Assembly: GCA_036563485.1 (NCBI GenBank)
Contig: DATCMI010000001.1
Coordinates: forward strand, 580,938-644,937
From: Sphingomicrobium sp.
Lineage (GTDB): Bacteria > Pseudomonadota > Alphaproteobacteria > Sphingomonadales > Sphingomonadaceae
DNA length: 64,000 nt
Reading direction: 5' to 3'
A model generated the notes under the pieces. That model saw only the letters and a list, made by a program, of their open reading frames with translations. It made no database searches and was not told where the DNA came from. Positions 27,074-36,839 of the stretch are shown piece after piece; positions within the stretch are counted from its first letter, which is position 1; every line of letters begins with the position of its first letter. The translations under genes were made by a program, and so were the position numbers.

Positions 27074-27466
27074 TCAGCCCTTCTGCATTTGCAGGTTCAT
27101 CATCTCCGGCGTCGGCCCGGTGTTGTGCGCCAGGTGCGCCATGATCCAGATCGTGCCGACCATCACCAGAAAGACGATGAGCACGCCGAAGGCGAGCGCA
27201 AGGACGTTGTTGGTGTTGTCCGGACCGCTGGTGATGTGGAGGAAGAAGACCAGGTGCACGCCCATCTGCGCGATGGCGAGCACGATGAGGCCGACCGCGA
27301 CGCCCGGACCCCAAATCGACGAGGTCGACGCGACCCAGAACGAGACTGCAGTCAGCAGCAGCGCAAAGCCGAGGCCGATCACATAAGCTGCGGTTTCGCT
27401 GAGGATGCTGTCGTGCGGGGCGCCGGGCGCGACGTCCAGCATCTCCTGATGTTCGTGCTCGCTCAT
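27074..27466 (-). CDS. cyoD: Cytochrome bo3 ubiquinol oxidase subunit IV
   Basis: 130 aa from the ATG at 27466 ([15 protein letters not shown]). Three hydrophobic helices, with ILSETAAYVIGLGFALLLTA and VHLVFFLHI characteristic of CyoD. It is an accessory inner-membrane subunit aiding assembly of the copper-heme centre. ATGA overlap with cyoC defines the start. It is the last gene of cyoABCD; no cyoE (heme O synthase) follows here. Confidence 0.94.
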   Translation of the reverse strand: MSEHEHQEMLDVAPGAPHDSILSETAAYVIGLGFALLLTAVSFWVASTSSIWGPGVAVGLIVLAIAQMGVHLVFFLHITSGPDNTNNVLALAFGVLIVFLVMVGTIWIMAHLAHNTGPTPEMMNLQMQKG

Positions 27467-28107
27467 GCCGGCAATGTCCCGATCAGATAGACGATGGTGA
27501 AAATGGCGACCCAGACGATGTCCAAGGCATGCCAGAATATGCTGAAGCACAGCAGGCGGCGCATGATGTGCTCGCGGAACCCTTTGGCGAAGATCTGCGC
27601 CATCGTCGTCCCGAGCCACAGCAGGCCGGCAAAGACGTGAAGGCCGTGGGTGCCGACCAACGTGAAGAAGCTCGACAGGAAGGCGCTGCGCTGCGGCCCC
27701 GCGCCTTCGCCGATCATGTGCGCGAACTCGTAAAGTTCGAGCCCGAGGAAGATCAGGCCGAGGAAGCCGGTGACGGCCAGCCAGATCTGCGTCCACAGCA
27801 TGTTGCCGCGCTTGGCGACGATGACCGCGAGACCGCAGGTGAAGCTGGAGAACAGCAGCGCCATGGTTTCGACGGCGACCAGCGTGCGGTCGTACAGCTC
27901 GTGGGTCGTGGGCCCGCCGTCGGTCGCATTCACCAGGCTCGCGTACGTGGCGAACAAGGTCGAAAAGAGGATCATGTCCGACAGGACGAACAGCCAGAAG
28001 CCGTACGGGACGACGATGCTCTTCGATTCCGGGCCGCGATGGCCGAGGCCCGTGTCCTGCGACGCGCCGTGGGTCAGGCCGATAGTGGCCGCATGTTGTC
28101 CGCTCAT
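27463..28107 (-). CDS. cyoC: Cytochrome bo3 ubiquinol oxidase subunit III
   Basis: 214 aa, five transmembrane helices, with [20 protein letters not shown] and the [12 protein letters not shown] segment of heme-copper oxidase subunit III. It is an inner-membrane subunit of the proton-pumping quinol oxidase. It overlaps cyoB and cyoD by 4 bp on either side, indicating coupled translation. Confidence 0.95.
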   Translation of the reverse strand: MSGQHAATIGLTHGASQDTGLGHRGPESKSIVVPYGFWLFVLSDMILFSTLFATYASLVNATDGGPTTHELYDRTLVAVETMALLFSSFTCGLAVIVAKRGNMLWTQIWLAVTGFLGLIFLGLELYEFAHMIGEGAGPQRSAFLSSFFTLVGTHGLHVFAGLLWLGTTMAQIFAKGFREHIMRRLLCFSIFWHALDIVWVAIFTIVYLIGTLPA

Positions 28108-30119
28108 ACCGATTGACTCAGGTTCTGAAGGTTCTGCTGGCGGATGCGGCGACGCTCCCGCGAGTTCTTGATGACTTCCTCGACGGGGATGACGTGCTCA
28201 TGCTCGTCCTGCCACGCGTACCAGACGGTCACGGCGAAGGCGCCGACGAGGCCGAGGATCGCGAGCCACCAGATGTACCAGATCATCGCGAAGCCGCAGA
28301 TCGTCGCGAAGAAGGCGACGACGACGCCGGTCGGCGTGTTCAGCGGCATTTCGATCGGCTTGTAGGCCGGTTCCGGAAGCAAGGTGGCGCGTTCGATCGC
28401 CAGCTGCTTGCGGTGCCAATAGGCCTCTTCGCCGTGGACGTCGGGAAGCACCGCGAAATTATAGTGCGGCGGCGGCGACAGGGTCAGCCATTCGAGCGTG
28501 CGGCCGTCCCACGGATCGCCGGTGACGTCGCGGCGCTGGTCGCGGGTCTTGATCGACCAGAACAGCTGCGCCGCAAGGAAGAAGATGCCCGCCGCAATGA
28601 AGAAGGCGCCGATCAGCTCGAGGCCCAGCCACGGCTTCCACGTCGGGTCGGAGATGTGCTGCATCCGGCGCGTGCCGCCCCAGAAGCCGAGCAGATAGCT
28701 CGGCATGAAGGCGAGGTTGAAGCCGATGAACCAGCCCCAGAAAGCGAGCTTGCCGAGCCGCTCGTCGAGCGTGAAGCCGAACGCCTTTGGGAACCAGTAG
28801 GTGTAGCCGGCGAGGATCGCGAACACGACGCCCGGGATGATTACGTGGTGGAAGTGCGCGACCAGGAACAGGCTGTTGTGCGTCACGAAATCGACCGGCG
28901 GGATCGCCAGCAGGACGCCGGTCAGGCCGCCGCCGACGAACAGCAGCATGAAGCCGATCAGATAGTGCATCGCCACCGTGAACCGGACGCGTCCCCCGTA
29001 CATGGTGAACAGCCAGTTGAAGATCTTCACGCCTGTCGGAATGCCGATCAGCATCGAGGCGATGCCGAAGATGGCGTTGACGTTTGCGCCCGCCCCCATG
29101 GTGAAGAAGTGGTGCAGCCAGACGGTGAAGGACAGGACGCAGATCACCATCGTCGCAAAGACCATCGAGCGGTAGCCGAACAGCGGCTTGCCGGAGAAGG
29201 TGGCCGCGATTTCAGAATAGATGCCGAAGGCCGGCAGCACGAGGATGTAGACTTCCGGATGCCCCCAGATCCAAATCAGGTTCATGTAGAGCATCGAATT
29301 CCCTCCACCGTCATTGGTGAAGAAGTGGAAGCCGAGGTAGCGGTCGAGCATCAGCATCGCGAGCGTCGCGGTCAGCACCGGGAAAGCGGCGAGGATCAGC
29401 AGGTTCGACGCGAGGCTGGTCCAGCAGAACACCGGCATGCGGAAATAGCTCATGCCCGGCGCGCGGATCTTGAGGATGGTGGTGACGAAATTGACCGCTG
29501 TCAGTGTCGTCCCGACGCCTGATATCTGTAGCGCCACCAGGTAATAATCGACGCCGACACCGGGCGAGAAGGCCTTCTCGCTAAGCGGGGGGAAGGCGAG
29601 CCAGCCGGTGCGCGCGAATTCGCCGACGAACAGCGAGATGTTGATCAGCAGCGCGCCCGAGGCGTTGAGCCAGAAGCTGACGTTGTTGAGCGTCGGAAAA
29701 GCGACGTCGCGGACGCCGAGCTGCAGCGGCACCACGAAGTTCATGAAGCCGATCACCAGCGGCATCGCCACGAAGAAGATCATGATCACGCCGTGGGCGG
29801 AGAAGATCTGGTTGTAATGCTCGGGCGTCAGATAACCCTGCCCTTCGCCCACCGCGAGATATTGGTGGGCGCGCATCATGATCGCGTCGGCAAAGCCGCG
29901 CAGAAGCATGATGAAGCCGAGCACCATGTACATGATGCCGATCTTCTTGTGGTCGGTGGACGTGATGTACTCGTTCCACAGGAACGGCCACGCCTTGATC
30001 CTGGTGATCCACCAGGCGAGGCCCGCCAGGCCGATCAGCACGATGATCGAAGTGATAAGCGGGATCGGCTCCTGGAAGGGGATGGCCTCCCAGGTCAGCT
30101 TGCCGAAGATCGGACTCAT
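28104..30119 (-). CDS. cyoB: Cytochrome bo3 ubiquinol oxidase subunit I (catalytic)
   Basis: 671 aa, close to the usual ~660. Around 15 transmembrane helices. The binuclear-centre motif [15 protein letters not shown] has the His-Tyr pair, and [12 protein letters not shown] contains the CuB and heme ligands. It oxidises ubiquinol and reduces O2 to water while pumping protons. Overlaps of 4 bp with cyoA and cyoC place it in a tight operon. Confidence 0.97.
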   Translation of the reverse strand: MSPIFGKLTWEAIPFQEPIPLITSIIVLIGLAGLAWWITRIKAWPFLWNEYITSTDHKKIGIMYMVLGFIMLLRGFADAIMMRAHQYLAVGEGQGYLTPEHYNQIFSAHGVIMIFFVAMPLVIGFMNFVVPLQLGVRDVAFPTLNNVSFWLNASGALLINISLFVGEFARTGWLAFPPLSEKAFSPGVGVDYYLVALQISGVGTTLTAVNFVTTILKIRAPGMSYFRMPVFCWTSLASNLLILAAFPVLTATLAMLMLDRYLGFHFFTNDGGGNSMLYMNLIWIWGHPEVYILVLPAFGIYSEIAATFSGKPLFGYRSMVFATMVICVLSFTVWLHHFFTMGAGANVNAIFGIASMLIGIPTGVKIFNWLFTMYGGRVRFTVAMHYLIGFMLLFVGGGLTGVLLAIPPVDFVTHNSLFLVAHFHHVIIPGVVFAILAGYTYWFPKAFGFTLDERLGKLAFWGWFIGFNLAFMPSYLLGFWGGTRRMQHISDPTWKPWLGLELIGAFFIAAGIFFLAAQLFWSIKTRDQRRDVTGDPWDGRTLEWLTLSPPPHYNFAVLPDVHGEEAYWHRKQLAIERATLLPEPAYKPIEMPLNTPTGVVVAFFATICGFAMIWYIWWLAILGLVGAFAVTVWYAWQDEHEHVIPVEEVIKNSRERRRIRQQNLQNLSQSV

Positions 30120-31102
30120 TGACGGGCTCCAGGTGCGGCCAGCCCGGCGGGCGGCGGCTGATCTGCGGGTGACGGCCCCTCGATGGGGCTTTCAGGTTGA
30201 GCGGTGGACGCGCCGGGGGACGGCAGATTGTGCGGCCGTTGCGGCATGGCATGGCCCCCCTTGCCCATCGCGATGGTGGCGAACAGGCGGGGATCGACGC
30301 TGCCGAAGGTCATCGGCTTGACGTAGCTGCTGGGCTTTTCGAGCTGCTTGTAGCTGGCGGCGTTGAGCGCCGGGCCCGAACGGGAAGACTGTGCCCAGGC
30401 GGCGAACTGCTGGCGCGGCACCGAATAGACCGGGAATTCCATGCCCGGGAAACCATCGCCGCTGAACTGCGCCGAGCGGCCTTCGAACTTGCCCGTGCGG
30501 TCGGCCTGAAGGTTCAGGCGCGTGGTCATGTTCGGCATCGCGTAGATCATCGTCCCCATCTGCGGGACGAAGAAGACGTTCCACACGGTCGCCGAAGTAA
30601 GCTCGAAGCTGACCGGCGTTCCGGCGGGCACGACGAGGCGATTGACGGTGGCAATGCCCTGGTCGGGGTAGATGAACAGCCATTTCCAATCGAGCGAGAC
30701 GACTTGGACCTTGACCGGCGGCACCTTGGATTCGAGCGGCTTGCTCGGCTCCAGCTGATGGCTGCCGATCCAGGTGATCCCGCCCAGGAGCATGATGGTG
30801 AGGATCGGCACCGCCCAGATCACAAGCTCGATCGAGCCGGAATATTCCCAGTCGGGCCGGTAGGTCGCCTTGGTGTTGCCGCGGCGGAACCAGAAAGCGA
30901 CCGCGACCGTCGCGATCATCGTCGGGATGATGATCGCCAGCATGATCGCGGTCGAATTGATGAGGATCTGCTTCTCGGCGGCAGCGACCGGACCGACGGG
31001 ATCGAGGATCCCGCGATTGCACGCGCCCAAGAAGAGGAGCGCGCCGGCGCAGGCTGCTGCCCGAGCGGCGTGCCGCCAGCGATGATCACCGAACAAGTTC
31101 AC
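30116..31102 (-). CDS. cyoA: Cytochrome bo3 ubiquinol oxidase subunit II
   Basis: 328 aa. It has a lipoprotein signal ending LLFLGAC, two transmembrane helices, and a periplasmic cupredoxin-like domain ([18 protein letters not shown]). The CuA cysteine/histidine ligands are absent ([10 protein letters not shown] replaces the CuA loop), so the complex takes electrons from quinol rather than cytochrome c. The start is uncertain: GTG at 31102 lies 3 nt after GGAGG, TTG at 31096 has better spacing, and a TTG at 31147 would extend it by 15 residues. It is the first gene of cyoABCD. Confidence 0.93.
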   Translation of the reverse strand: MNLFGDHRWRHAARAAACAGALLFLGACNRGILDPVGPVAAAEKQILINSTAIMLAIIIPTMIATVAVAFWFRRGNTKATYRPDWEYSGSIELVIWAVPILTIMLLGGITWIGSHQLEPSKPLESKVPPVKVQVVSLDWKWLFIYPDQGIATVNRLVVPAGTPVSFELTSATVWNVFFVPQMGTMIYAMPNMTTRLNLQADRTGKFEGRSAQFSGDGFPGMEFPVYSVPRQQFAAWAQSSRSGPALNAASYKQLEKPSSYVKPMTFGSVDPRLFATIAMGKGGHAMPQRPHNLPSPGASTAQPESPIEGPSPADQPPPAGLAAPGARQ

Positions 31103-31155
31103 GAGCCTCCGTCGACTGCCGTGGCTATCTAGGGTGCAGTGCAGCAATCCGACCT

Positions 31156-31169
31156 CCGTAATCTTACGG
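31156..31169. promoter_or_regulatory. Short palindrome upstream of cyoA
   Basis: CCGTAA-TC-TTACGG, perfect 6-bp arms, between tRNA-Glu and cyoA. It may be an operator for a redox or oxygen regulator, or a small hairpin after the tRNA. No regulator match is claimed. Confidence 0.3.
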
Positions 31170-31196
31170 GGTTGACGCCGCCGACTGTTGATACGC

Positions 31197-31272
31197 TGGT
31201 GACCCCAACGGGACTCGAACCCGTGTTTTCGCCGTGAAAGGGCGACGTCCTAGACCGCTAGACGATGGGGCC
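31197..31272 (-). tRNA. tRNA-Glu (anticodon TTC), CCA encoded
   Basis: The minus strand reads GGCCCCATCGTCTAGCGG from 31272, with anticodon loop CTTTCAC (anticodon TTC) and T-arm GGGTTCGAGTCCC. The 7-bp acceptor stem closes (one G-T pair), discriminator A, then CCA is genomically encoded. It lies between cyoA and recJ. Confidence 0.96.
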
Positions 31273-31313
31273 GGTAACGGCGCGGAGCCGGTTAGGCGAG
31301 CACCGCCAGCCGG

Positions 31314-33065
31314 TCAAGCAAGTGCAGCGTCGTCGAGATGCATTTCCGCATTGTTGCCGCCGTTCCACTCGTCGCGCTTGATCGTGCCGGCCAGCCACCA
31401 GCGGGCGTCGGCGGCCGATGACAGGAGTGCCTGGCCGAGCTCGGTCGCGGCGCTGCGGAAGGCGATGAACTTGAAGCTCTTGCCGTCATCGCCGCAGGCA
31501 ATCCCGCGGACGTGGCCGTCTCCGACGATCCCGGTCTTGAGCAGCCGCGCCGGCCCCGCCGCGACGCGCGGGCTCGGCCAGCCGGCGCCATAGGGTCCAG
31601 CGGCATTGAGCGCATCGCACAGCGCCGCCGCCACCCCGCCCGGCGCGAGGAGGGCATCGAGCAGCAACGCCCGGTCGCTGCGCGAACGCTCGACGTCCGC
31701 AGCGAGGCGGTCGTTGATGAAGGCGCGGAAAGGCTCGAGCCCACCCGCGGGCAGGGTCAGGCCCGCCGCCATCGCATGCCCGCCCCCGGCGATCAGCAGC
31801 CCGCTCTCCTTCGCCGCAAGAACCGCAGCGCCGAGATCGACGCCGCTGATCGACCGGCCGGAGCCTTTGCCGGTGCCGTCCTCGCACTCGGCAATCACGA
31901 TCGCCGGGCGCCCGAACCGTTCCTTCACCCGCCCGGCGACGATGCCGATCACGCCCTGGTGCCAGCCGCCGCTCATGACGGTGATGACTGGCGCGTCGGC
32001 TTGGGTTTCCGCCTGTGCCAGCGCCTGTTCGGTCACCAGCATTTCGATCGCGCGGCGTTCCTCGTTGAGGCGGTCGAGCTCGGCGGCGATGCTCCGCGCC
32101 TCCTCCGGGTCGGTCGCGGTCAGCAGCCGGACGCCGAGATCCGATTTGCCGACCCGCCCGCCGGCGTTGATCCGCGGCCCCAGCGCAAAGCCGAGGTCGC
32201 GGCAGATCGGATCGCGGGTCAGCCGCGACGCTTCGATCAGCGCGGCGAGGCCGATGTTCTGCCGCGCGCCCATGATCTTCAGGCCCTGCGTGACGAAGGC
32301 ACGATTGAGCGTCTTCAGCCGCGCGACGTCCGCGACGGTGCCGAGCGCGACAAGGTCGAGCAGGTCGAGCATCTTCGGCTCGCTCTTGCTCCAGAAGAAG
32401 CCGCGGCCGCGCAGCTCGCGAAGCAAGGCGACGCCGAGCAGGAAGGCCATGCCGACCGCGGCGAGATGGCCGTGTGACGCCCCGTCCTCGCTTTCGTCCA
32501 GCCGGTTGGGGTTGATCAGCGCATAGGCGACGGGAAGCAGGCTGGCGCATTGGTGGTGGTCCACGACGATCACGTCGAGCTCGGCCGCCTTGGCTTCTTC
32601 GAGTGCCTCGAAGGCCTGGGCCCCGCAATCGACGCAGACGGCAAGATGCGCGCCGTTCGCCTTCAATTCGCACAGCGCCTTACCCGACGGGCCATAGCCC
32701 TCCATCAGCCGGTCGGGGATATAGGTGACCGGGTCGGCGCCGAGCCGCCGGAGCAGCAGCACCAGAAGCGCGGCGCTGGTCGCGCCGTCGACGTCGTAGT
32801 CGCCGAAGATGGCGATCGTCTCGCCGCGTTCGACCGCGTCGGCCAGCCGCTTGGCCCCCTTGTCCATGTCCTGGAAGCAGCTGGGGTCGGGAAGGAAGTC
32901 GCGGATCTTCGGTTCGCGATGCCGGGCGAGATCCTCGCGCGCGACGCCGCGGGCCATCAGCAGCTCGTCGATGAGCGCGTCCATGCCGGGCTCGTCAGCC
33001 GGCGGGCGCCGCCAGCGCCACGGCTGCCCGGTCACGGATCGTTCGATGTTCAGAGCGGCTGCCAC
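31314..33065 (-). CDS. recJ: Single-stranded-DNA-specific exonuclease RecJ
   Basis: 583 aa. DHH-family phosphoesterase motifs: FGDYDVDGATSAALL (motif I), VCVDCG, VVDHHQC (DHH) and GGGHAMAAGLTLP (DHHA1). It degrades 5' single-stranded DNA in recombination and mismatch repair. The start is the GTG at 33065 (VAAALNIERSVTG, typical first residues); the open frame extends far upstream, antisense-like, across glpX in another frame and is not used. It is 32 bp downstream of glpX, same strand. Confidence 0.94.
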   Translation of the reverse strand: MAAALNIERSVTGQPWRWRRPPADEPGMDALIDELLMARGVAREDLARHREPKIRDFLPDPSCFQDMDKGAKRLADAVERGETIAIFGDYDVDGATSAALLVLLLRRLGADPVTYIPDRLMEGYGPSGKALCELKANGAHLAVCVDCGAQAFEALEEAKAAELDVIVVDHHQCASLLPVAYALINPNRLDESEDGASHGHLAAVGMAFLLGVALLRELRGRGFFWSKSEPKMLDLLDLVALGTVADVARLKTLNRAFVTQGLKIMGARQNIGLAALIEASRLTRDPICRDLGFALGPRINAGGRVGKSDLGVRLLTATDPEEARSIAAELDRLNEERRAIEMLVTEQALAQAETQADAPVITVMSGGWHQGVIGIVAGRVKERFGRPAIVIAECEDGTGKGSGRSISGVDLGAAVLAAKESGLLIAGGGHAMAAGLTLPAGGLEPFRAFINDRLAADVERSRSDRALLLDALLAPGGVAAALCDALNAAGPYGAGWPSPRVAAGPARLLKTGIVGDGHVRGIACGDDGKSFKFIAFRSAATELGQALLSSAADARWWLAGTIKRDEWNGGNNAEMHLDDAALA

Positions 33066-33097
33066 GCCGCGAAGGTAAGAGTCGGCGATTCCGCGGT

Positions 33098-34090
33098 CTA
33101 GAGCCCGCGATGCTTGAGATCGCGATATTCTGTGGACACACGGCGGATGGTGCCGGTGCTGGCGCGCATGACGATGCTTTCGGTCGTCGTGCAATCCTTG
33201 CGGCGGTGGACACCCTTCAGAAGCGAGCCGTCCGTGACGCCGGTGGCGGCGAAGATGCAGTCGCCCTTGGCCATGTCTTTCAGGCTGTAGACGCGGTCGA
33301 GGTCGTCGATGCCCCAGCGGCGGGCGCGTTCCACCTCGTCGTCGTTGCGGAAAAGGAGCTGGCCCTGAATTTGACCGCCGACGCAGCGAAGCGCAGCCGC
33401 GGCGAGAACGCCCTCGGGCGCGCCGCCACTGCCCATGTAGATGTCGATGCCCGTCTCCGGGTCCGCGGTGGCGATGACGCCGGCGACGTCGCCGTCGGGG
33501 ATCAGCCGCACGCCGCATCCGAGCGCGCGAAGCTCCGCGATGATGGACTCGTGGCGCGGGCGATCGAGCACGCAGGCGATGATTTCGCTCGGTTCCACGC
33601 CCTTGGCCTTCGCCACCGACCCGATGTTGTCGGCGACCGTCGCCTTCAGGTCGATCGTGCCTTCCGGATAGCCGGGACCGATCGCGATCTTCTGCATGTA
33701 GGTGTCGGGAGCGTTGAGCAGGCAGCCTTTTTCGGCGATCGCCAGGACCGCAAGGGCGTTCGGGCCGCCGCTGGCCGTAAGGTCGGTGCCCTCGAGCGGA
33801 TCGAGGGCGATATCGATGCCCGGCCCGCTGTCCTGCGCGCAGCCGACCTTTTCGCCGATATAGAGCATCGGCGCTTCGTCGCGCTCGCCCTCGCCGATCA
33901 CCACGGTGCCGTCCATCGGCAGCTCGTTTAGCGCGTTGCGCATCGCCTCGACCGCCGCCTGGTCCGCCGAATGCTTGTCGCCGCGGCCGATCCAGCGCGC
34001 CGACGCGATCGCCGCCGCTTCGGTGACCCGCACCATTTCGAGCACGAGGACCCGGTCGAGAGTGTTGCTGGCGGCGTCGGCGCGATTCAT
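33098..34090 (-). CDS. glpX: Class II fructose-1,6-bisphosphatase
   Basis: 330 aa. Metal/substrate motifs GEGERDEAPML and ALDPLEGTDLTASGGPNAL mark the GlpX type. It acts in gluconeogenesis, converting fructose-1,6-bisphosphate to fructose-6-phosphate with a divalent metal. Its ATG overlaps the upstream DUF2721 stop (ATGA), and recJ follows closely: a DUF2721-glpX-recJ unit. No homoserine dehydrogenase gene, the frequent neighbour of glpX in sphingomonads, is present here. Confidence 0.96.
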   Translation of the reverse strand: MNRADAASNTLDRVLVLEMVRVTEAAAIASARWIGRGDKHSADQAAVEAMRNALNELPMDGTVVIGEGERDEAPMLYIGEKVGCAQDSGPGIDIALDPLEGTDLTASGGPNALAVLAIAEKGCLLNAPDTYMQKIAIGPGYPEGTIDLKATVADNIGSVAKAKGVEPSEIIACVLDRPRHESIIAELRALGCGVRLIPDGDVAGVIATADPETGIDIYMGSGGAPEGVLAAAALRCVGGQIQGQLLFRNDDEVERARRWGIDDLDRVYSLKDMAKGDCIFAATGVTDGSLLKGVHRRKDCTTTESIVMRASTGTIRRVSTEYRDLKHRGL

Positions 34091-34614
34091 GTGTCGTGAG
34101 GCTCCCTTGTTGCGCGGCCGCGATAGGAGGCGCTCGCGCCCTCGTCCACCGCGCGATGCTGGAGAAGTTCGCTGCGCACCCGCACCGCGCGCGAACCGAG
34201 TTGGGTCTCGATGAGGAAAATGCCGAACGCTAGGCCGATGGCGATCATCGAGGCGATGAACAGCCAGGAGATCGCGGTGGCGATGTGAAGCGCCGTCAGG
34301 CTGGCGCTGAACAGCAGGATGACGACCGCGCAGGTCAGCACGGCCGAGAAGACGGACAGCGAAATGGTCCAGCTGACCAGGCGCATGCGGCGGTCGAGCG
34401 TCCGCAATTCGCCGAGCCAGCGGTCGTGCTCGAGCCCGCGGCTGGCCAGCAGGCGCGGCTCGACGTCACGCGACCGGTCGACGATCCGCGACAGCCGCGA
34501 TGCGCACACGTTGAGGAACGCGCCGATGCCGCTCAGCAGGAACACCGGCGCGACCGCCAGACGCACGATCTCGGCGATGGTCGTGACATTCAGCGCATCG
34601 GGCGTTTCGAACAT
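34087..34614 (-). CDS. DUF2721-family membrane protein
   Basis: 175 aa. It starts MFETPDALNVTTIAEIVRLA. Three transmembrane helices (VAPVFLLSGIGAFLNVCASR near the N-terminus, then two in the second half) flank a charged segment, SRLSRIVDRSRDVEPRLL, typical of DUF2721. Function unknown. The stop overlaps the glpX start, so it is probably co-transcribed. Confidence 0.85.
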   Translation of the reverse strand: MFETPDALNVTTIAEIVRLAVAPVFLLSGIGAFLNVCASRLSRIVDRSRDVEPRLLASRGLEHDRWLGELRTLDRRMRLVSWTISLSVFSAVLTCAVVILLFSASLTALHIATAISWLFIASMIAIGLAFGIFLIETQLGSRAVRVRSELLQHRAVDEGASASYRGRATREPHDT

Positions 34615-34652
34615 GGGCCGCCTTATCGAAGCGGCTCCCCATCGTGGCAAGT

Positions 34653-35237
34653 TCAGCTGGTGGCGCTCTGCCGTTCGCAGCCCGACACTTCGAGGAGGAG
34701 GACGCCATTGGCGATGAAGCTCGCCGCAAGGAACCAGGCGAAGCTGGCGACCAGCGGCGCCGTCGGGCCGAACAGGCTGATGACGACGGTGGCGATCGAA
34801 AGCCCGGCGACGAGGAGAAGCGCAAGAAGCAAATCGACGCCGGCCGAAATGGCCGTCCACACCCGCACCGTTCCGTCGGTAAGCCGGATGGCGAGCGCAA
34901 GGATCGCGCCCCGGATGAACAGCCATGCGACGACCAGGGTCGCATTGGGGAAGAAATGCGTGGTCGGGTTGAGGATCAGGAGCAGGCCGGCAAGCCCGGT
35001 CACGCATCCCGCCGCGATCGCCAGCAGCCGCGCTTCGCGGCGGAGCGAGCCGGCAATCGCCTCGATCATCCCGGCAGCGATCAGCAATGCAGCGATGAGA
35101 TCCGATGAGATTCGCTCGCGCGCCGGCAGGAGGGCCGCGCCGATGCCGAGGAGGATGATGGCGAGGCCTGCCGCAAGCAGTCCCCGCGCGCGGTTCCGAG
35201 CGACCCTGTTCGCTTCAGCCTGGCTGGCCACTGTCAC
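34653..35237 (-). CDS. HdeD/DUF308-like six-helix membrane protein
   Basis: 194 aa, GTG start. Six hydrophobic helices arranged as three pairs, as in the acid-resistance membrane protein HdeD (GLLAAGLAIILLGIGAALL; FFPNATLVVAWLFIRGAILA). The exact role is unknown. A possible EcfG-type promoter (35266-35291) lies just upstream, in keeping with a general-stress gene. It ends 38 bp before the DUF2721 gene on the same strand. Confidence 0.82.
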   Translation of the reverse strand: MTVASQAEANRVARNRARGLLAAGLAIILLGIGAALLPARERISSDLIAALLIAAGMIEAIAGSLRREARLLAIAAGCVTGLAGLLLILNPTTHFFPNATLVVAWLFIRGAILALAIRLTDGTVRVWTAISAGVDLLLALLLVAGLSIATVVISLFGPTAPLVASFAWFLAASFIANGVLLLEVSGCERQSATS

Positions 35238-35265
35238 ACCCTAACGTCGTTCTGCCCGCGCATCG

Positions 35266-35291
35266 AACCACAGGAGTGCGCGACTTGTTCC
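35266..35291 (-). promoter_or_regulatory. Possible EcfG (general stress sigma) promoter for the HdeD-like gene
   Basis: On the minus strand GGAAC, 17-nt spacer, GGTT. The EcfG consensus is GGAAC-N16/17-CGTT, so the -10 has one mismatch. The predicted transcript start lies about 20 nt before the GTG at 35237. Confidence 0.35.
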
Positions 35292-35308
35292 ACCGGGAGC
35301 CGCGCAGA

Positions 35309-36199
35309 TTAAGGAGCGATCACCCGAAGCGCCTTGGCGCGGATGCGGTAATCGAGCGGCAGCTCGGCAGCCACGACCTCGCCATCGAGCGAGATGGCGA
35401 CATGCTTTCGCCGCCCCGTCACGCGCAGCCGCTGGACATTGTCGAGCCGTTCCATGTCGTCGTCACGAGTCCGGTCGAGCAGCGCCCGCAGCACCGCGGC
35501 GATGAAGCCCGCGCGCGTCTTCTTGCGCATCACGAACAGGCTCAAGCTGCCGTCCTCGAGGCTTTCGCGCCGCCCGGCTGCGCCGATGTCGGTGCGATAG
35601 TCATTGTTGCCGACGAACAGCAAAGGCGTGTCGACGCGCTCGGCCAGTTCGTCGTTGATCGTTAGCGTCAGCCGCCGATGGTTGAAGCGCGCGAGCGTCC
35701 GGACCGAGGCGACGAGCATCGCCAGGCGCTTGCTCCGTCCCAGCCGGCGCTGCTGGAGGTCGCGGTCGAGCACCATCAAGGGATACAGGCCGACGGCACT
35801 GTTGTTGATAAAGATGCGGCCATTGACCTCGCCGAGGTCGACCCGCCGTTCGCTGCCGGCGGCGATCAGCCGTGCCGCGTCGTCAAGGGCCGGCGGAATG
35901 CCGAGATCGCGCGCGAAATGGTTGAGCGTCCCGAGCGGCAAGATGGCGAGGCGCGTTTCAGTGCCGGCGAGAGCCGACGCGGCGGCGCTGATCGTTCCGT
36001 CGCCGCCGCCGACGATCAGCAGCGGGTCGCCGCGCTCCGCCGCCTCCGCGGAGCGGATCGCGCAGTCCTTGCCGCTGAAAAGCCCGACCTCCGCGTCCAC
36101 GCCGGCATCCTCAAGCGCTTTGCGGACGCGCTCGGCGAGGTCCGGCGCCGCGGCCAGGGTGCCGCTGCCGCGGTTCAGGACTGCCTGTACTCGCGCCAT
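35309..36199 (-). CDS. Diacylglycerol/sphingosine-kinase-like lipid kinase
   Basis: 296 aa. The DAGK catalytic signature LLIVGGGDGTISAAASAL and the downstream LPLGTLNHFARDLG and SLDGE motifs fit YegS/BmrU-type soluble lipid kinases. It phosphorylates a lipid alcohol with ATP; in a sphingolipid-making organism a sphingoid-base substrate is possible but not determinable here. It stands alone, with the DUF3617 lipoprotein gene 28 bp upstream on the same strand. Confidence 0.9.
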   Translation of the reverse strand: MARVQAVLNRGSGTLAAAPDLAERVRKALEDAGVDAEVGLFSGKDCAIRSAEAAERGDPLLIVGGGDGTISAAASALAGTETRLAILPLGTLNHFARDLGIPPALDDAARLIAAGSERRVDLGEVNGRIFINNSAVGLYPLMVLDRDLQQRRLGRSKRLAMLVASVRTLARFNHRRLTLTINDELAERVDTPLLFVGNNDYRTDIGAAGRRESLEDGSLSLFVMRKKTRAGFIAAVLRALLDRTRDDDMERLDNVQRLRVTGRRKHVAISLDGEVVAAELPLDYRIRAKALRVIAP

Positions 36200-36227
36200 C
36201 GCTGCGCAGGCTTCTCAGGCGCGCCCT

Positions 36228-36785
36228 TTAGCCCTGGCTAGCCGTGCACTCGCCGACGCGGTGGGCCTCGACACGCAGGCGCATCGCCATGCCGCCTTCG
36301 TCGTGGCCCTTGGTTTCCATGTTCATCGCGGTCTGCACCTGATAGCTTTCGGGCGAGTAGGTGCCGGCCATCTGCATGACCTGCGTGCCTTCCTTGCTGC
36401 CGCAGCGCATCGCCGCATCGATCTTGCCGCTGCCCATCGTGAAATGGTCGTAGCGGCATTGATTGTTCTTGCCCGCGAAGAAGTCCTCCTTGGGACGCTT
36501 CACGTCCTCGGCGGTCAGGCAGGTTTCGAAGCCGTGCGGCTGGTTCTGCGCCATCATCGTCTTCATCCGCGACGCCATTTCCGGCGGCATGCCCGGCATG
36601 TCGAGTTGCTCGATCGTGACCTTCGACTGCCACAGGCCGGCGCGGATCATGCTCTGGTCCCCGCCCGCTTCGCGGACCTTCTTTGCAACTTCCTCGACGC
36701 TGGCGTCCTTGGCCTTCACTTCGGGCGACTGGTTGCAGGCGGCGAGCGGCAGCGCGCAGCCGATCAGCAAAACGGCATATCTCAT
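36228..36785 (-). CDS. DUF3617-family lipoprotein
   Basis: 185 aa from the ATG at 36785. Lipoprotein signal MRYAVLLIGCALPLAAC with lipobox LAAC. The mature part has GLWQSKVTIEQLDMPGMP and a C-terminal half with paired cysteines (CLTAEDV, CRYDHF, MRCGSKEG, GECTAS), as in DUF3617 proteins of sphingomonads and xanthomonads. Function unknown, probably periplasmic or outer-membrane anchored. Confidence 0.86.
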   Translation of the reverse strand: MRYAVLLIGCALPLAACNQSPEVKAKDASVEEVAKKVREAGGDQSMIRAGLWQSKVTIEQLDMPGMPPEMASRMKTMMAQNQPHGFETCLTAEDVKRPKEDFFAGKNNQCRYDHFTMGSGKIDAAMRCGSKEGTQVMQMAGTYSPESYQVQTAMNMETKGHDEGGMAMRLRVEAHRVGECTASQG

Positions 36786-36839
36786 GTGACCAAACTCCCC
36801 TCTTGTGAGCGGCACCATAAGCGCAGCCGCTTGCGGGCA

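Noticed and set aside
28113-29522. 469-codon open frame opposite cyoB
   Set aside because: It is antisense to a catalytic oxidase subunit and its translation is low-complexity Asp/Glu/Arg-rich, typical of shadow frames.
33066-33518. Long N-terminal extension of recJ
   Set aside because: The extra residues are Arg-rich and lie across glpX in another frame; the GTG at 33065 matches the usual RecJ start.
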